A DNA stretch of 64,000 bases from JBFMFH01 sp964481395 (GTDB lineage: Bacteria; Acidobacteriota; Vicinamibacteria; Vicinamibacterales; JAKQTR01), in assembly GCA_964481395.1 (NCBI GenBank), contig CAYZYG010000009.1, positions 10,591 to 74,590 of the forward strand, given 5' to 3'. A program made the position numbers and the translations under genes. Shown piece by piece: positions 24,002-34,292 of the stretch (its first letter is position 1; each line of letters begins with the position of its first letter). Below the pieces are notes generated by a model. The model was given only the letters and a program-made list of their open reading frames with translations, was not told the DNA's origin and ran no database searches.

Positions 24002-26563
24002 TCAGGCCAAGCTTCCCAGGCGCGTCAGGGCGATCACGGGCTCGCCGGTACCGCGCGACGCCCCCAGATCGACCTCGAACTCCGCGGCCCAGTCGTTGTG
24101 CATGTCGGGATCGACGAGCATCTGCTGGACCTTCCAGACCTCTCGGGAGTCGTCCGGCGTGACGTAGGTGTGCCGGAGGTTCCGCGCCTCCGGATCGAAA
24201 CGCAGGTCCGCGTGTTCGACGCGGTACGCCTCCCACAGCGCTTTCAACCGATCCGGCGACCAGACCTGGTCGTCGCCATCGCGCGGGCTGTCGAGCACGT
24301 CAACCGCCGCGGAGTCGAGACGGGACCATCCCCGCAGGAAGGCGAAGATCCGCGCGCGGATGGCGGCGGTGAACCGCCTGGTGTCGCGCGTGACGTCGGC
24401 GGCGGCCTCCTCGGCTCCAGGCGGCCGGAGTTCCTTCACGGCCGTCGCCGCGGCGCCGGGCGGCCGGTACGCGGGGTCGCGCATCCGCTCCCACTCGTCC
24501 GCCAGGCTCGAATCGACCATCGTCAGGAGCGTCCGCAGGTACTGCTCCATGTCGATGACCTCGTCCGACTTCGCGTAGTCGGGAACGGTGTTCCGGAGGA
24601 CTTTGTACACGCTGTTCAGATGGCGGAGCAGCAGGCCCTCGGACCGCTGCAGCTCGTAGTCGTAGATGTACTCGGCAAACGACCGGAACTGCTCGAACAT
24701 CTCCCGCGCGATCGACTTCGGGCGGATGTTCTCCTCGCCGACCCACGGGTGTTTGTCGGCGAAGGCGTTGAACGTGTCGTATACGAAATCGCGCAGGGGC
24801 TTCGGATACTCGAGCTTCTCGAGCTCCTCCATGCGCTGCTCGTACTCGACGCCGTCGGCCTTCATCTGCGCGACGGCGCGGTCCTTGATCCGGTCGAGCT
24901 GGCGTCGGAGGATGATCTCGGGATTCTCGAGAATGGCCTCGACGAGCGTGAGCAGGTCGAGCGCGTAGTCCGGCGACGCGGGATCGAGCAGCGGAATCGT
25001 CTCGAGGAGGTACAGCGAGAGCGCCTGGTCCATCGAGAAGTCGTCCTGCAGCTCGACGTTGACCCGCAGCCGGGATCCCTCCTCGGTCTTCGGCACGAAC
25101 TCGACGATGCGGCGATCGACCAGCGCCCTGAAGAGCTGCCAGGCGCGCCGCCGGTGCGCGTTCTTGGCCACGTCGGTGTCGTGGCAGTCCCTGATGATCC
25201 GCTGCATGGCCCGGCAGCCGTCGCCCTTCCGGCTGAGCACGTTCAACAGCATCCCGTGCGACACCTGGAACCGCGACACGAGCTGTTCGGGCTGGGCCGC
25301 GATGAGCCGCTTGAAGGTATTGAGATCCCAGTTCACGAAGTTGTGCTCGGGCGGCCTTCGCTTGACGACTTTCTTCCCCTCCTTCGCGGCCTTCTCGCTC
25401 AGCTTGATGTTCTCGATGACGTGCTCCGGCGCCTGCACGACGACGTAGCCCTGGTCGTCGAAGCCCTTCCGCCCGGCGCGCCCGGCAATCTGATGGAAGT
25501 CGCGGGCGCTGAGGATGCTCGTCTTCCGCCCGTCGAACTTGCACAGCCTCGTGAACAGAACGGTCCGGATCGGCACGTTGATGCCGACCCCCAGCGTGTC
25601 GGTCCCGCAGATCACCTTGAGCAGGCCGCGCTGCGCGAGCTGCTCGACGAGCACGCGGTACTTCGGCAGCAACCCCGCGTGGTGCAGGCCGATCCCGTGC
25701 TTCAGCCACTTGCGGACGTCCGATCCGTACGGGCTCGTGAAGTGGTAGTCGGCAATCGCCGACGCGATCGCGGCCTTCTCGTCCCGCGTGCAGATCTTCA
25801 GGCTCGTGAAGTCCTGGGCGCTCGACGCGGCGTCGGCCTGGGTGAAGTGCACCACGTAGACGGGGACCCTCTCCTCGTCCACGAGTTTCTCGATCGTGTG
25901 GGCCAGGGGGATCTCGGCGTAGCTGAACTCCAGCGGCACGGGCCGCTCCCCGGACTTGATGCTCTCCGTCGGAAAGCTGTTGAGCCGGGTCAGCTCCTCC
26001 TCGAAGAAGCGTGTGTCGCCGAGCGTCGCGGACATGAGCAGGAAGCGCGAGTTCGGCAGCGTCAGGAGCGGCGTCTGCCACGCCACCCCCCGGTCCCGAT
26101 CCGCGTACCAGTGGAATTCGTCCATCACGACGTCGTCGACCCACGCGTCGGCGCCCTCGCGCAAGGCGACGTTGCCGAGAATCTCCGCGGTACAGCAGAG
26201 GATGGGCGCGTCGCGATTGACGCTGGCGTCACCAGTCGAGAGGCCCACGTATTCCGGTCCGAACTCCCGGCAGAGCGCCATCCACTTCTCGTTGACCAGG
26301 GCCTTGATGGGACAGGTATAGACGGCCCGACGGTCGTGCGCGAGCGACGCGAACAGCATGGCCGAGGCCACCAGCGACTTGCCCGAGCCCGTAGGCGTGT
26401 TGAGGATGACGTTCTTGTCCTCGAAGATTGCGAGGATGGCCTCTTCCTGCGCGGGATAGAGCGTCAGGCCGATGTTCGTCACGTAGTCGAGGAACCGCTC
26501 GAGCAGCTCGTCGGCGGACGGATCCGCGTGGCCGGGGAGGAACTCGTGAAGTGGCGCCGCCAT
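24002..26563 (-). CDS. Ski2-like DEAD/DEAH-box helicase with C-terminal DUF3516-type region
   Basis: I prefer the ATG at 26563 (853 residues); a GTG at 26626 would add 21 unlikely residues. The motor motifs are all present: LNTPTGSGKSLVA (Walker A), TCPIKALVNEKW, VMDEFHWY (DEFH in place of DEAH), LLMSATLGD, VICGTDTLGVGINVP and HQIAGRAGRKGFD. This is the Ski2/Mtr4 layout of ATP-dependent RNA helicases. The C-terminal 380 residues are helical and match the DUF3516 extension seen in bacterial homologues. It is a cytoplasmic, stand-alone gene. Its RNA substrate and partner are unknown. Confidence 0.9.
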   Translation of the reverse strand: MAAPLHEFLPGHADPSADELLERFLDYVTNIGLTLYPAQEEAILAIFEDKNVILNTPTGSGKSLVASAMLFASLAHDRRAVYTCPIKALVNEKWMALCREFGPEYVGLSTGDASVNRDAPILCCTAEILGNVALREGADAWVDDVVMDEFHWYADRDRGVAWQTPLLTLPNSRFLLMSATLGDTRFFEEELTRLNSFPTESIKSGERPVPLEFSYAEIPLAHTIEKLVDEERVPVYVVHFTQADAASSAQDFTSLKICTRDEKAAIASAIADYHFTSPYGSDVRKWLKHGIGLHHAGLLPKYRVLVEQLAQRGLLKVICGTDTLGVGINVPIRTVLFTRLCKFDGRKTSILSARDFHQIAGRAGRKGFDDQGYVVVQAPEHVIENIKLSEKAAKEGKKVVKRRPPEHNFVNWDLNTFKRLIAAQPEQLVSRFQVSHGMLLNVLSRKGDGCRAMQRIIRDCHDTDVAKNAHRRRAWQLFRALVDRRIVEFVPKTEEGSRLRVNVELQDDFSMDQALSLYLLETIPLLDPASPDYALDLLTLVEAILENPEIILRRQLDRIKDRAVAQMKADGVEYEQRMEELEKLEYPKPLRDFVYDTFNAFADKHPWVGEENIRPKSIAREMFEQFRSFAEYIYDYELQRSEGLLLRHLNSVYKVLRNTVPDYAKSDEVIDMEQYLRTLLTMVDSSLADEWERMRDPAYRPPGAAATAVKELRPPGAEEAAADVTRDTRRFTAAIRARIFAFLRGWSRLDSAAVDVLDSPRDGDDQVWSPDRLKALWEAYRVEHADLRFDPEARNLRHTYVTPDDSREVWKVQQMLVDPDMHNDWAAEFEVDLGASRGTGEPVIALTRLGSLA

Positions 26564-26654
26564 GTGTGGCTGTTGTACTCCGAAACGACAGCGGCGCGAC
26601 AGTCGGGACCCGACTTCGCCGCGCACGCGGACGCGGCTTCGTCGAGGCAGGCCC

Positions 26655-26675
26655 GGGACCCGGATCCCGGGACCC
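26655..26675. repeat. Heptamer tandem array, three units
   Basis: GGGACCC, GGATCCC, GGGACCC lie between two divergent genes, so the array is in or near their promoters. Same family as 14471 and 60364. Confidence 0.65.
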
Positions 26676-26732
26676 GATCGCCGTCAGTTCCTTTGTGCCA
26701 TACTCCGCGAGTCAATCGACGGAGACCGACAC

Positions 26733-29700
26733 ATGCGATTCCGATACGTCGTCCTGGCAGCGGTCCTGATCACCAGTACGGGCCTCTTGGCTCACACGCA
26801 GGACGGTGGCTCCGCCGCCAATCCATCTCTCTACCAGGGCCTCCGGTATCGCCTGATCGGCCCCTTTCGCGCGAGCCGCACGGTAGGCGCGGCGGGCATC
26901 CCGACGCAGCCCAACGTCTTTTTCATGGGCGTCAACAACGGAGGCGTCTGGAAAACCGACGACTACGGCCGCACCTGGAACCCGATCTTCGACGACCAAC
27001 CGACCGGGTCCATTGGCGATCTCGCCGTCTCGCCATCGAACCCTGACGTGATCTACGTCGGTACCGGCGAAGGGCTCCACCGTCCGGATCTGGGCGTGGG
27101 CGATGGCATCTTCAAGTCGGCCGACGGGGGACGGACATGGGCGCACGTCGGCCTGCCGGACGTCCAGCAGGTCGCCCGCCTGGTGATCCACCCGACCGAC
27201 CCTGCCGTCGTGTTCGTCGCGGGGATGGGCCATCCGTACGGCCCCAACGAGGAGCGCGGCATCTTCCGCACGACCGACGGCGGTCGCACCTGGGGCAAGG
27301 TCCTCTACATCGACCGCAACACCGGGGGCCTGCAGGTCGAGTTCGATCCGGTCGATCCGCGAACGGTCTACGCCTCGATGTGGGCACATCGCGAGGGCCC
27401 GTGGGAGAACGCCAGCTTCTCTGGACCGAACAGCGGCCTGTTCAAGTCGACCGATGGCGGCTCCACTTGGGCGCGCCTCTCCGGCGGCCTGCCCGCAGCC
27501 GGCCCGGGCGGATGGAAAGCGTTCTTCGATGTGTCCCGTTCGAATCCGAACCGCCTGTACGCCCTGGTCAGCGCCGGCGCGGGCAGCGGCGTCTACCGGA
27601 CCGACGACGGCGGCGGGACCTGGACCCGGGTCAGCACAGACCGGCGCCTCGGTGTGGAGATCCGGGTGCATCCGGCGAACCCCGACGTGGTCTTCGCCGC
27701 GGGCACGGCGGCCTACCGGTCCGACGACGGGGGCCGCACGTGGACGAGCTTCAAAGGCGCGCCTGGCGGCGACGACCCGCAGCGGCTGTGGATCAACCCG
27801 CTGCAGCCGGACATCATGCTGCTCACGACCGACCAGGGCGCGACCGTGTCCGTCAACGGCGGCCGGACGTGGAGTTCCTGGTACAACCAGCCCACGTCCC
27901 AGCTCTATCACGTGACGACCGACAACCAGTTTCCCTACTGGGTCTACGGCGGGCAGCAGGAGAGCGGCGCGATCGGCATCGCCAGCCGCGGCAACGGCGG
28001 CCAGATCTCCTTCAGGGACTGGATCGGCGTCGGCGCTGACGAGTACGCGTACGTCGCTCCCGACCCCCTGGATCCTGACATCGTGTACGGCGGCCGCGTG
28101 CAACGGTTCAACAAGAAGACGGGGCAGTCCCAGAACGTGGCGCCCGAGGCGCTCCGATCGGGGCAGTACCGCATCCTGCGGACAATGCCGCTGCTGTTCC
28201 ATTCGTCCGATCCGACGATGCTGCTGTTTGCGACGAACGTTCTGTGGATGACCACGAACGGCGGGCAGGACTGGGAGATCATCAGCCCCGACCTCTCGCG
28301 CGAGAAGCCCGATTTGCCCGACAGCGTCGGCGACTACCGCACGCCCGATCTCCCGGCCATGCCCAGGCGAGGGGTCATCTACGCAGTCGGCCCGTCGCCG
28401 CTCGACGTCAACGTCATCTGGGCCGGGACGGACGACGGCCTGGTGCACGTGACCATCGACGGCGGGAAGACATGGAGGAACGTGACGCCGCCCGCGCTTC
28501 GCGCCTGGGACAAGGTGTCGCAGATCGTGGCAGGGCACTTCAGCGTGAGGACGGCGTACATGGCGGTCAATGCCATACGCCGGGACGACATGCGCCCGCA
28601 CGTCTACCGCACGCACGATGGCGGCGCGACCTGGACCCGCATCGTCACGGGCCTCCACGAGATGGGGCCGGTCAACGTGGTCCGCGAGGACGCGAAGCAG
28701 CCCGGGCTGCTGTTTGCCGGGAGCGAGCGCGAGGTGTACTTCTCGACTGACGACGGGGCGCGGTGGCAGGCGCTGCGCCAGAACATGCCGGCGTCGTCCA
28801 TCCGCGACCTCATGATCCACGAGGACGACCTGGTGGTGGGGACGCACGGGCGATCGATCTGGATCATGGACAACATCCAGCCGCTGCGGGAGCTGGCGAG
28901 GGTCGCCGGAGCCGGGCGGGCCCATCTCTTCGGCCTGCCGCCGGCGACGCGCGTCCGCTGGAACATGTTTTCGGACACGCCGCTGCCCCCGGAGGAGCCG
29001 ACGGGCGAGAACCCGCCGGACGGCGCGACGCTGGACTACTATCTCGACCGGCCCGCCGCCGACGTGGCCCTCGAGATCGTCGACGCCGGCGGCGCCATCG
29101 TCCGCCGGTTTTCGAGCCGCGATGATCCAGAACGGATCGACGTATCCGTGCTGCCGTACCCGACCTACTGGTTCAGGCCCGAGCAGCGGGTCGCGACATC
29201 GCCGGGTCATCACAGGTTCGTGTGGGACCTGCGATACCCGCCACCGCGCGGGGCGACCCGGCAGTACTCCATCGCCGCCGTGTTCCGGAACACGCCGAGC
29301 GGGCCGCACGGGCCGTTCGTGGCGCCTGGGCGGTACACCGTCAGGCTGACGGTTGACGGAGAGAGCTACGAGCGTCCGCTCGACGTGCGACTGGACCCTC
29401 GCGTCACGCTCGGTGAGGCGGATCTCCGCCTGCAAACCGACCTGTCGCTGCGATGCTACCGCGGCTACCTGCGTGCGCAGGAGATGCGCGAGGCCATCGA
29501 TGCGGCGCTCGCGGTTGGCTCGGGGGATGCCGCGCGTCAGGAGGGGCGGCGCGCTCTGCGTGGCGCCGGATCACCCTCCGAGCCTGACCTGCTCTACGGA
29601 AGTATCACGGCGGTACCCGACGACCTCGAAACCGTCGTCGGCCTGCAGCAGAAGTTCCTGTTCATGCTGTCGCTGCTGCAGGCGGCCGACGCGAGGCCGA

Positions 29701-29780
29701 CGACGCAGGCCCGCGAAGCGGTGCCGGCGCTGGAGCGGACTCTCGCGGCGCTCGAAGCCCGCTGGGCACGGCTGCGGTGA
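26733..29780 (+). CDS. Exported BNR/sortilin-type beta-propeller protein
   Basis: ATG at 26733 follows GGAG at 8 nt spacing and gives a signal peptide (MRFRYVVLAAVLITSTGLLA). The 1015-residue protein carries many BNR/VPS10 blades with the S-x-D-G-G-x-T-W form (KSADGGRTWAHV, RTTDGGRTWGKV, RSDDGGRTWTSF, VTIDGGKTWRNV, RTHDGGATWTRI), filling about residues 60-700. The last 300 residues are a beta-rich domain and a helical tail. Such proteins are usually called glycosyl hydrolase or sortilin-like in Acidobacteriota, but no catalytic residue is evident. It may bind or process a polymer outside the cell. It is divergent from the helicase gene. Confidence 0.88.
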   Translation: MRFRYVVLAAVLITSTGLLAHTQDGGSAANPSLYQGLRYRLIGPFRASRTVGAAGIPTQPNVFFMGVNNGGVWKTDDYGRTWNPIFDDQPTGSIGDLAVSPSNPDVIYVGTGEGLHRPDLGVGDGIFKSADGGRTWAHVGLPDVQQVARLVIHPTDPAVVFVAGMGHPYGPNEERGIFRTTDGGRTWGKVLYIDRNTGGLQVEFDPVDPRTVYASMWAHREGPWENASFSGPNSGLFKSTDGGSTWARLSGGLPAAGPGGWKAFFDVSRSNPNRLYALVSAGAGSGVYRTDDGGGTWTRVSTDRRLGVEIRVHPANPDVVFAAGTAAYRSDDGGRTWTSFKGAPGGDDPQRLWINPLQPDIMLLTTDQGATVSVNGGRTWSSWYNQPTSQLYHVTTDNQFPYWVYGGQQESGAIGIASRGNGGQISFRDWIGVGADEYAYVAPDPLDPDIVYGGRVQRFNKKTGQSQNVAPEALRSGQYRILRTMPLLFHSSDPTMLLFATNVLWMTTNGGQDWEIISPDLSREKPDLPDSVGDYRTPDLPAMPRRGVIYAVGPSPLDVNVIWAGTDDGLVHVTIDGGKTWRNVTPPALRAWDKVSQIVAGHFSVRTAYMAVNAIRRDDMRPHVYRTHDGGATWTRIVTGLHEMGPVNVVREDAKQPGLLFAGSEREVYFSTDDGARWQALRQNMPASSIRDLMIHEDDLVVGTHGRSIWIMDNIQPLRELARVAGAGRAHLFGLPPATRVRWNMFSDTPLPPEEPTGENPPDGATLDYYLDRPAADVALEIVDAGGAIVRRFSSRDDPERIDVSVLPYPTYWFRPEQRVATSPGHHRFVWDLRYPPPRGATRQYSIAAVFRNTPSGPHGPFVAPGRYTVRLTVDGESYERPLDVRLDPRVTLGEADLRLQTDLSLRCYRGYLRAQEMREAIDAALAVGSGDAARQEGRRALRGAGSPSEPDLLYGSITAVPDDLETVVGLQQKFLFMLSLLQAADARPTTQAREAVPALERTLAALEARWARLR

Positions 29781-30040
29781 TGTAAGATGCGCCGGTCCGA
29801 TCGGGCGCGACAGCCCCAGGATGACATGTCACGGAGCAGTCCCTTGAGCCAGGCCGACGGCGGCCGTCTGCAAAACGCGCCGTGAGGGGGTGACTTGCGT
29901 GGGGATAGGGGCCCCCGCGCCATGCACGAGTCGAACTCCCGGCAAGGTGCGTTTTGCCGGCTTGCGCGAGCGGGACTGCGGAGGGAGATGCCGTCCTGGG
30001 GTGTACAGGGTCCACATCGGGTTGACCGTGGGGGAAGTCC
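29781..30040 (+). other. 260-nt leader/intergenic region with hairpin, upstream of symporter gene
   Basis: No gene is supported. A perfect 7-bp inverted repeat (CCGGCAA 29939-29945, TTGCCGG 29954-29960, loop GGTGCGTT) lies about 80 nt before the symporter start. It could be a leader structure, or a terminator of the preceding gene in a distant position. I do not recognise a known riboswitch. Confidence 0.35.
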
Positions 30041-31804
30041 ATGACGACGATCGACTGGGTAGTCATCTTCGCGTACTTCGCCGGGCTGGCCGCTCTGACG
30101 TGGTGGGCCATCCGCAAGAACCGCGACACCGCCGACGACTACTTCCTGGCCGGCCGGAACCTCGGCTGGTGGGTGGTCGGGGCGTCGATTTTCGCGTCGA
30201 ACATCGGCTCCGAGCACCTCGTCGGTCTGGCCGGTTCAGGGGCCACCAGCGGTGTGGCGCTGGCGCACTACGAATTGCACGCTTGGTGCCTGCTCGTGCT
30301 CGGCTGGGTGCTCGTGCCTTTCTACATCCGCTCGCGCGTCTACACGATGCCCGAGTTCCTGGAGCGGCGGTTTTCGCCGACCGCGCGCTGGGTCCTCTCG
30401 CTCATCTCGCTCGTCGCCTACGTCCTGACCAAGCTGGCCGTCGGGATCTTCGCGGGCGGCATCGTGTTCGGGACGCTGCTCCCGGAGTTGACCGTCCACA
30501 TCGGCAGCTTCACGCTCAACAGCTTCTGGGTCGGTTCTGTGCTCGTCGTCCTGCTGACGGGGCTTTACACCGTTCTCGGCGGCATGCGCGCCGTCGCCTA
30601 CACGGAGGCCGTACAGACGGCGGTCCTCGTCGTCGGGTCGCTGATGCTCACGGTCTTCGGGCTGTCGAAGCTCGGCGGGTGGGGTGAGCTGCGTGCGGCG
30701 CTCGACCCGGACATGTTCAACCTGTGGAAGCCGCTCATTCCCGCCGGCGTCGAGGGCACGTGGGCGCCCGTCAAGGAAGCGGGCCGCATGGCGTGGTACT
30801 TCAACACGAACTACCCGTGGCTGGGCATGCTGTTCTGCGCGCCGATCATCGGCCTCTGGTACTGGTGCACGGACCAGTACATCGTTCAGCGCGCGCTCGG
30901 AGCGCCGAGCGAGCAGGAGGCGCGGCGCGGCAGCATCTTCGCGTCGTTCCTGAAGCTGCTTCCGGTTTTCATCTTCATCATCCCCGGCATGATCGCCCTG
31001 GCGCTCGCGAAGACCGGTCGAGCCACGGGCCTCGAAACCATCATCGACGCCGGCGGCAACGTCGTGACGTCATCGGCGCAGGCTGCTTTTCCGCTGATGG
31101 TGCAGGCGGTGATGCCCGCCGGACTGCGCGGCATCGTCGTGGCGGGCCTTCTTGCCGCGCTCATGAGTTCGCTGGCGGGGACGTTCAACGCCTGCTCGAC
31201 GCTCTTCACGATGGACTTCTACCAGCAGCACCGGCCCAAAGCCACCCAGCACCAGCTCGTGTGGGTCGGACGCCTCGCGACGACGGTCATGGTGCTGATC
31301 GGGCTCGCGTGGATTCCCGTCATCCAGGGGGCGAAGGGGCTCTACGAGTACCTGCAGGGCGTTCAGGGATACCTCGCCCCGCCGATTTTCGCCGTCTTCT
31401 TCTTCGGCGTGTTCTTCAAGCGGCTCAACGCGAAGGGATGTCTGACCGCGCTCATCGTCGGCTTCGTCCTGGGGATCTTCCGACTGGCCGTGGACACCCC
31501 GATCAGCCTGGCCCTCAGCGGCTACGAGCATGGCTATGCCGTCGGCTCGTTCCTCTGGGTCGTCAACAACATCTACTTTCAGTACTACAGTCTGTTCATT
31601 TTTGTCGTGTCGACGCTGGCGATGTTCGCGGTGAGCTACGCGACCGAGGTGCCGGACGAATCGAAACTGACGGGCCTGACCTACGCGACGGTGACCGCCG
31701 AGCACCGCGCGGAGTCGCGGCGAAGCTGGGGCCGGGGGGACGTCATCAGTTCGGGGGTCGTGCTGCTGCTGATTCTCGCGGCGTATCTGTATTTCAACGG
31801 GTAG
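30041..31804 (+). CDS. SSS-family sodium:solute symporter (SGLT-like)
   Basis: The 587-residue membrane protein has about 14 hydrophobic segments. DDYFLAGRNLGWWVVGASIFASNIG is the sugar-symporter signature of the SSS family, and GMRAVAYTEAVQTAVL covers TM helices 5-6. SGLT-type members couple Na+ to the uptake of hexoses or related solutes; GSEHLVGLAGSG resembles vSGLT and its bacterial relatives. GGGGGAAG sits 5 nt before the ATG. It stands alone, so the substrate is not given by neighbours. Confidence 0.92.
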   Translation: MTTIDWVVIFAYFAGLAALTWWAIRKNRDTADDYFLAGRNLGWWVVGASIFASNIGSEHLVGLAGSGATSGVALAHYELHAWCLLVLGWVLVPFYIRSRVYTMPEFLERRFSPTARWVLSLISLVAYVLTKLAVGIFAGGIVFGTLLPELTVHIGSFTLNSFWVGSVLVVLLTGLYTVLGGMRAVAYTEAVQTAVLVVGSLMLTVFGLSKLGGWGELRAALDPDMFNLWKPLIPAGVEGTWAPVKEAGRMAWYFNTNYPWLGMLFCAPIIGLWYWCTDQYIVQRALGAPSEQEARRGSIFASFLKLLPVFIFIIPGMIALALAKTGRATGLETIIDAGGNVVTSSAQAAFPLMVQAVMPAGLRGIVVAGLLAALMSSLAGTFNACSTLFTMDFYQQHRPKATQHQLVWVGRLATTVMVLIGLAWIPVIQGAKGLYEYLQGVQGYLAPPIFAVFFFGVFFKRLNAKGCLTALIVGFVLGIFRLAVDTPISLALSGYEHGYAVGSFLWVVNNIYFQYYSLFIFVVSTLAMFAVSYATEVPDESKLTGLTYATVTAEHRAESRRSWGRGDVISSGVVLLLILAAYLYFNG

Positions 31805-31811
31805 GACAACA

Positions 31812-31878
31812 GGGACCGGGGAGCTGGGACCGGGGACCAGTTGTGGAGGTCCCCAGTCCCCATTCGTGGTCCTCGGGG
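31812..31878. repeat. Dispersed element: heptamer array plus inverted half and conserved 3' tail (copy 1)
   Basis: GGGACCG, GGGAGCT, GGGACCG, GGGACCA (31812-31839) are followed by a reverse-complementary stretch (GGTCCCCAGTCCCC) and then CCCATTCGTGGTCCTCGG. The same order and the same 18-nt tail occur at 42775-42842. Confidence 0.7.
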
Positions 31879-31883
31879 TGTCC

Positions 31884-31968
31884 GGCGGGCTCGGCGAGCC
31901 CGCCCTACCGTGCCCGATAAGGCCCGCCCTACCGTGCCCGATGCGGCCCGTCCTACCGCCCCCGAGGT
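31884..31968. repeat. GC hairpin and three 24-bp tandem units
   Basis: GGCGGGCT-CGGCG-AGCCCGCC (31884-31904) forms a perfect 8-bp stem and may terminate the symporter transcript. Overlapping it, 31897-31968 holds three 24-bp units, the first two differing at only three positions, the third more diverged. Both lie between convergent genes. Confidence 0.6.
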
Positions 31969-32063
31969 GGTGGGGCGCGGTCGCCGACCGCGCCGGGACG
32001 CGTGGGCCGAACCAACCCCCAATCCCCGCCCCGAGGATCGCAGACGAGCGGCCGACGCGGCGG

Positions 32064-34286
32064 TCAGTATCTGAATAGATAGCTCAGCTTCACGAAGACC
32101 TGACGGCCTACGTTCGTGCTCGCCGCGTCCGACCGGCGGACCGGTCGGGACATGGCATCCAGCATCCAGTTCTCGTACCTGTCCGTGTACCCCACGTACA
32201 CAGCCGTCCAGGGATTCACGAGGTAGGTGACCAGCAGGTCGTATCCGAGCCGGCGCTCGTCTTCGAGATCCACGAGGGCCGCGTTCGGGAGCACCGATTC
32301 GTAGTCGACGATCAGGCGGGCCGAGAGCTCACGGGTGAACTGGTAGCTCGCGCGGGTCCGCAGGATGTGATTCGAGAAGATCCGGCTGCCCGCGCAGCGG
32401 GGGCAGGCGCCCTCCTGGTGCCTGAGATCGAGCTTCGTATACAGATAGGACTGATCGACCCGCACGGGCGGAATCGGCTTGAACGAGAATCCGACCTCGG
32501 CCTCGATCGAATCGGCCAGAAAGGGATCGAGACCCTCCGCCGGGTAGTAGTTGATGGCCGTGCCCCACTCCGCGGACCCGTTCAGGCCGAGCCAGGAGAG
32601 CCGCTCCGTCGACGCATAGACCACGGTGGACTGACGGCGGAAGTCGGTGTCCTCGAAGCGCTCGAAGATGTTCCAGTGACGGACGCCGATCTCGGTCGGG
32701 CCGTCGAGCTGGATCTCGCCGCCGGGCTCGACGGTCCACTCCTCCAGTTCGCCGGCGAAGTTCCAGATGGCGCTGCCTTCGAGGCCGACGCCGACGTTCT
32801 GGACGTTGCCCTTCGTGAAATGCCAAGTGTAGTCGGCTTCGGACTCGACCTCCCGGATGTCCCGCCTGCGGACGAATCCGAGGTCGGTCTGGAAATCGGG
32901 GCTGGCCTGGAAGTACCCCGTCGAGAAGTCGAAGCCGCGCCCCTCGCGGCTCAGTCTGGCCGCGATCACGTTACCGGAGCGATCGGAGCCCTCGACCGGG
33001 ACGGTCTGGCTGCCCACGGCCTGCCCCTCAACGGCCCAGTTGTCGTCGATCCGCCACCGCCCGTCGGCGGCGAAGACCCGATTGGCGGTCGGACCCCACT
33101 CGCGGTCGGTGACTATCGCGCCCAGGTGGGACTGGTTCGAGAACTCGCGCTGGACGCGCAGCACCGCCACGGCAGCGGTCTTCTCGTGGCGGGAGTCGCT
33201 TTCCGGCACGAGGCTTCCAGGCGCATCGTCGTTCATCACGAGGCCGCCGAACGCCCATCCGCCGGCTTTACCGGTCACACGGCCACCGATCAGTGGGTCG
33301 GCCACACGGCGGGAGAAGAAGAGGTTGACGGGCGTCTCGAAGTAACTGGCGTTCTCGATGAAGAACGGACGCTTCTCCGGGAAGAACACCTCGAACCGCT
33401 GATTGATCGTGACCTGGGGCTCGTCCGACTCGACCTGGCTGTAGTCCGGATTGACGGTCACATCCAGCGTCACCGTGTCCTTGATGACGGCCTTCGTGTC
33501 GATGCCGACCCGGGCCGACCGCTCGGTGACGTAGCCGTCCGGTTCCAGGATGCGATCGGCGGCGAAGTTGCCGTACGGGATGACCAGCAGGTTGCGGCCC
33601 GGGGAGATGCCCTCCAGGCCCGTGAGGCGGGCCATCTGCGGCCCGAAGCTCGCCAACCGCCGGGTAATGTACGGCCAGAACGAGAATTCGTTGAGACGAG
33701 GCACGATACGGCCGAACGCGACACCCCAGGTCTGCCGGCTGTCCGTGCTGAAGCGCAGGCTCTTGAACGGCACGGCAATCAGCACCGCGTACCCGAACGA
33801 CGTGCGCCGGCCCTCCGATGACCACAGCGTGTCGAAGCTGTAGTCGTCGTCCTGGCCTTCGGCCGTAATGCCGTCCATCTGAATGCCCAGAGGATTCACC
33901 AGGAACATGTACGAACGGCGGCCGTCGCCGTACGTGTCGAGCACCAGGCCCACGATGTCGTCGCCCATGATCGATTCGCGCTTCGTCAGGTTGGCGCGAA
34001 TCCTGGCCGGATCGTCGCGGCAGAGGTAGACCGCGTAGAAATGCCGATCGTCGTACGACACGTAGACGTCGGTCTCGACCTGGGAATCCACCCCGTCCCC
34101 CGGCTCGCGCTGCTTGAAGCCGGTCACCTTGAGGCCCGGGGGCACGGCCTGGCCGTCCAGGTACCGCTCCAGCACGGGAGGACTGTCCACCCGAGGAATC
34201 GTGACCTCGGGCGGCGGAGCCTGAGCTGCCGCAGCGGCGGCCCCCAGGGTCAGCATGGCAGTCAACGTCAGGAGTCGAGTAGTCAT
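32064..34286 (-). CDS. CBM9-like / DUF5916 outer-membrane barrel protein
   Basis: The 740-residue protein has a signal peptide (MTTRLLTLTAMLTLGAAAAAAQ). Residues about 30-210 form a CBM9-like sandwich (ERYLDGQAVPPG, YVSYDDRHFYAVYLCRDDP, RRSYMFLVNPLGIQMDG). DUF5916-type sequence follows (NPDYSQVESDEPQVTINQRFEVFFPEKRPFF), then amphipathic beta-strands ending in VKLSYLFRY, whose terminal aromatic suits an outer-membrane barrel. It is the last gene of a tight group with two M16 proteases (6-nt gap), so a joint role in peptide handling at the envelope is plausible. The function of DUF5916 proteins is not established. Confidence 0.85.
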   Translation of the reverse strand: MTTRLLTLTAMLTLGAAAAAAQAPPPEVTIPRVDSPPVLERYLDGQAVPPGLKVTGFKQREPGDGVDSQVETDVYVSYDDRHFYAVYLCRDDPARIRANLTKRESIMGDDIVGLVLDTYGDGRRSYMFLVNPLGIQMDGITAEGQDDDYSFDTLWSSEGRRTSFGYAVLIAVPFKSLRFSTDSRQTWGVAFGRIVPRLNEFSFWPYITRRLASFGPQMARLTGLEGISPGRNLLVIPYGNFAADRILEPDGYVTERSARVGIDTKAVIKDTVTLDVTVNPDYSQVESDEPQVTINQRFEVFFPEKRPFFIENASYFETPVNLFFSRRVADPLIGGRVTGKAGGWAFGGLVMNDDAPGSLVPESDSRHEKTAAVAVLRVQREFSNQSHLGAIVTDREWGPTANRVFAADGRWRIDDNWAVEGQAVGSQTVPVEGSDRSGNVIAARLSREGRGFDFSTGYFQASPDFQTDLGFVRRRDIREVESEADYTWHFTKGNVQNVGVGLEGSAIWNFAGELEEWTVEPGGEIQLDGPTEIGVRHWNIFERFEDTDFRRQSTVVYASTERLSWLGLNGSAEWGTAINYYPAEGLDPFLADSIEAEVGFSFKPIPPVRVDQSYLYTKLDLRHQEGACPRCAGSRIFSNHILRTRASYQFTRELSARLIVDYESVLPNAALVDLEDERRLGYDLLVTYLVNPWTAVYVGYTDRYENWMLDAMSRPVRRSDAASTNVGRQVFVKLSYLFRY

Positions 34287-34292
34287 GAGTTC

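Noticed and set aside
24098..27046. A 982-codon open frame on the plus strand
   Set aside because: Antisense to the helicase and then out of frame with the BNR protein; no domain seen.
29781..30040. Riboswitch upstream of the symporter gene
   Set aside because: A small hairpin is present but I cannot match it to any known riboswitch consensus.
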